Shown piece by piece: positions 62,442 through 64,000 of a stretch of DNA of 64,000 nt (positions are counted from its first letter, which is position 1; each line of letters begins with the position of its first letter). The notes under the pieces were generated by a model. The model was not told where the DNA came from. It searched no databases and worked only from the letters and a program-made list of their open reading frames with translations. This DNA is from Leucocoprinus leucothites (Eukaryota > Basidiomycota > Agaricomycetes > Agaricales > Agaricaceae): NCBI GenBank assembly GCA_013368445.1, contig JAACJO010000013.1, forward strand, positions 248,001-312,000, given 5' to 3'. A program made the position numbers and the translations under genes.

Positions 62442-62798
62442 ATGCAGTCGGATGTACGACCTGTCACTGCTTATCAGCGAGCAAATGGTTTGTTCACATC
62501 GTCAATGTTTGACCCTTCAGTCAAAAATACAAAGCGTCCACAATATCCACCTCCCTATCCTCAATCAATCGAGTCCGTATCTGTGGCCTCCTGGCAGCTG
62601 AGAGTCAGCAATGGGAATCTTCTCATGGATATGATAGGTGGAAGAGGAAACGAGTTATTGTATCGACATTTCTGGAATGGATCTTTACATTCGAAGGAGC
62701 TTGTGGCATATGGTCATTCATTGTCAAGGCCAATACCTACACCATTCCGCTCAGGAAAAATAGTCATGAGGCAACCATCATCACCAATAGCGAATTGA
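62442..62798 (+). CDS. Hypothetical ORF, 118 residues, doubtful
   Basis: ATG 62442 opens MQSDVRPVTAYQRANGLF, and the frame continues through SVASWQLRVSNGNLLMDM to SPIAN at stop 62796-62798. The frame is also open about 110 bases upstream. It may be a last exon of the broken gene before it. No family recognised. Confidence 0.2.
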   Translation: MQSDVRPVTAYQRANGLFTSSMFDPSVKNTKRPQYPPPYPQSIESVSVASWQLRVSNGNLLMDMIGGRGNELLYRHFWNGSLHSKELVAYGHSLSRPIPTPFRSGKIVMRQPSSPIAN

Positions 62799-63325
62799 AT
62801 CAGAGCTCTCCAGGAAACCCTCCAATTTATTCCATATTCCAGGTTCAAATTTATCGAAACGAATGTGTGTGTGTATGTGTATGCATATGTGTAGCAACTG
62901 TACCGAATGGGTGTACCAAAGTATCTATGCGAAAAAGGGGGGAAAGTGGTACAAACGAGTGCGCAGAAGGAGTGTATAGCACAAAAGGGACTCGAGACAG
63001 GGAAGAATTACAATGATGATTGCAACATACTTATTTTTGGATTATACCTTTACCGACCATCAAGGACCATGCATGAAGAGAAGAAAACACTGAAAAAAAG
63101 AACATCGAACAACGAAAAGCCGTACGTAGAGAGCGATGAGCGACATAAAGAAAACACGGAGCGCGTACGACACGAGTGCGATAGCGAAGAAATATGTAAA
63201 CGAGTGACTCTACAAAAAATATGTGATGGATAACAAAAAAAACAATGAGACAAACTGAACACTCTGAACATGATGAGGTTTCGTTAACGTCCAATATACA
63301 CAGCATACGGAGTATGTGAGGTAGC
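62799..63325. other. Intergenic region with a short (GT)n tract
   Basis: A GT-rich tract (gtgtgtgtgtatgtgtatg) lies at about 62863-62881. The rest is purine-rich on the plus strand with no recognisable gene. Confidence 0.4.
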
Positions 63326-64000
63326 TCAAGCGAGGACAGCAAGACGTTGAGCTAGTGCCTGCACTAACTCAGCCTCAACTCCAAACTCCTGAGCAAGATC
63401 GACGAAGCGCTGACCCTTGCCAGAAGCAGGGGCTGAGTTGATGATCTAGTTGAAATGTCGGCGATAGGGGTGTTGGGTGTGATTGATGGTTGCGAGGTTG
63501 ATTCATTTAGGGGTTTTGTGATCGGGATGGATTTGGACGAAGCCAAAGCCGTGAGTTTTCCAATCTGTTGACCGGTAAACGCTAAAGGAAAAATGAGACT
63601 TCGGATCTAAGAAAAGAAGGTGCATCTTCACCTTGACAGCAAACAGTGGCTCGAATAAGGTCTGTCACGAGGTCCATGCTATACCCCTGCTTGGCCTTAT
63701 CTTCTTCCTTCAGCGTCTCGAGGCGCCCGAGGAGGGTTTCGACAGCAGCTAATGACATCTCAGCCTTGTTATATGCACTATCGAGAGATAAACCAACCGA
63801 AAGCGACGTCAAATAACATGTCCCTGATGCCAGCTGACCAGAAAACACGGCTATCCACGTCCGTAGGGAATTTGCTGAGGATACTAATGAGCGAATGGAA
63901 CGGTAAGGAGGGCACTTTGAGGAAGTGTGACTAGATTCCAGATTAGTACAACAATAATATTTCGGGGCCGCTCAGGACTCACGTCAGGTTCGCGAATGAG
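63326..64000 (-). CDS. 3' end of an unrecognised multi-exon gene (partial, runs off the window edge)
   Basis: On the minus strand, from the window end: LIREPD, intron (gtgagt to ctag), SHFLKVPSLPFHSLISILSK with FPTDVDSRVFWSAGIRDML, an intron, then AEMSLAAVETLLGRLETLKE and YSMDLVTDLIRATVCCQ. After one or two further introns comes the last exon IINSAPASGKGQRFVDLAQE, ending QALAQRLAVLA at the stop 63326-63328. The helical, Leu/Glu-rich character and clean last exon support a real gene, but the splice choices in the 63450-63640 part are ambiguous. I do not recognise the family. The 5' part lies outside the window. Confidence 0.5.

Overview
This window looks like nuclear DNA from a filamentous basidiomycete, probably an Agaricomycete (mushroom-forming or wood/litter-decaying). 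The genes are broken by many short (about 50-65 base) GT-AG introns. There are several aryl-alcohol-oxidase-like GMC oxidoreductases, atypical fungal G-alpha proteins and fungal mitochondrial and peroxisomal genes, plus one tRNA-Gln with a 9-base intron. I cannot name the species from sequence alone. All exon joins are my own reading by eye of splice sites and conserved motifs.

Left part (1-16.2 kb). After the 3' end of an unrecognised gene and the small mitochondrial ATP synthase subunit k gene comes a head-to-tail run of four GMC oxidoreductase genes on the minus strand (about 1.7-13.6 kb). The third and fourth are the products of a roughly 3-kb tandem duplication. Its junction carries a fossil of the 3' end of the next gene, a thiopurine/thiol/halide-type methyltransferase (14.1-15.1 kb). 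That methyltransferase is divergent from a mitochondrial ribosome recycling factor gene (15.3-16.2 kb).

Middle part (16.9-40.2 kb). In order: a short-chain dehydrogenase/reductase, an RRG7-like mitochondrial nuclease-fold gene, and two tandem atypical G-alpha genes (20.0-26.2 kb). Both G-alphas carry His for Gln in the catalytic DVGGQ motif and a conserved 15-base microexon in the P-loop. A gene-poor stretch (26.2-33.2 kb) follows, then an F-box-like gene, another gene-poor stretch, and a pseudokinase-like gene (38.9-40.2 kb).

Right part (40.9-64 kb). A decayed, intron-containing copy of a peroxisomal ABC transporter gene (about 40.9-44.9 kb) is separated from its intact relative (49.3-53.2 kb) by a fifth GMC oxidoreductase (46.0-48.3 kb, plus strand). 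The rest holds the tRNA-Gln, a long Ser-rich disordered protein, a relic of an alpha/beta hydrolase, a medium-chain NAD(P)H oxidoreductase flanked by TACCGCTAC-rich inverted-repeat elements, broken ORFs, and the 3' end of an unrecognised gene.

Working together: the five GMC genes encode probable secreted flavin alcohol oxidases and share a TATA box at nearly the same distance from their start codons, which suggests common regulation. The neighbouring methyltransferase, SDR, medium-chain reductase and acyl-CoA ABC transporter would fit aromatic-alcohol or lipid metabolism, but a true functional cluster is only an inference. The clearest signal in the window is local gene duplication and decay.
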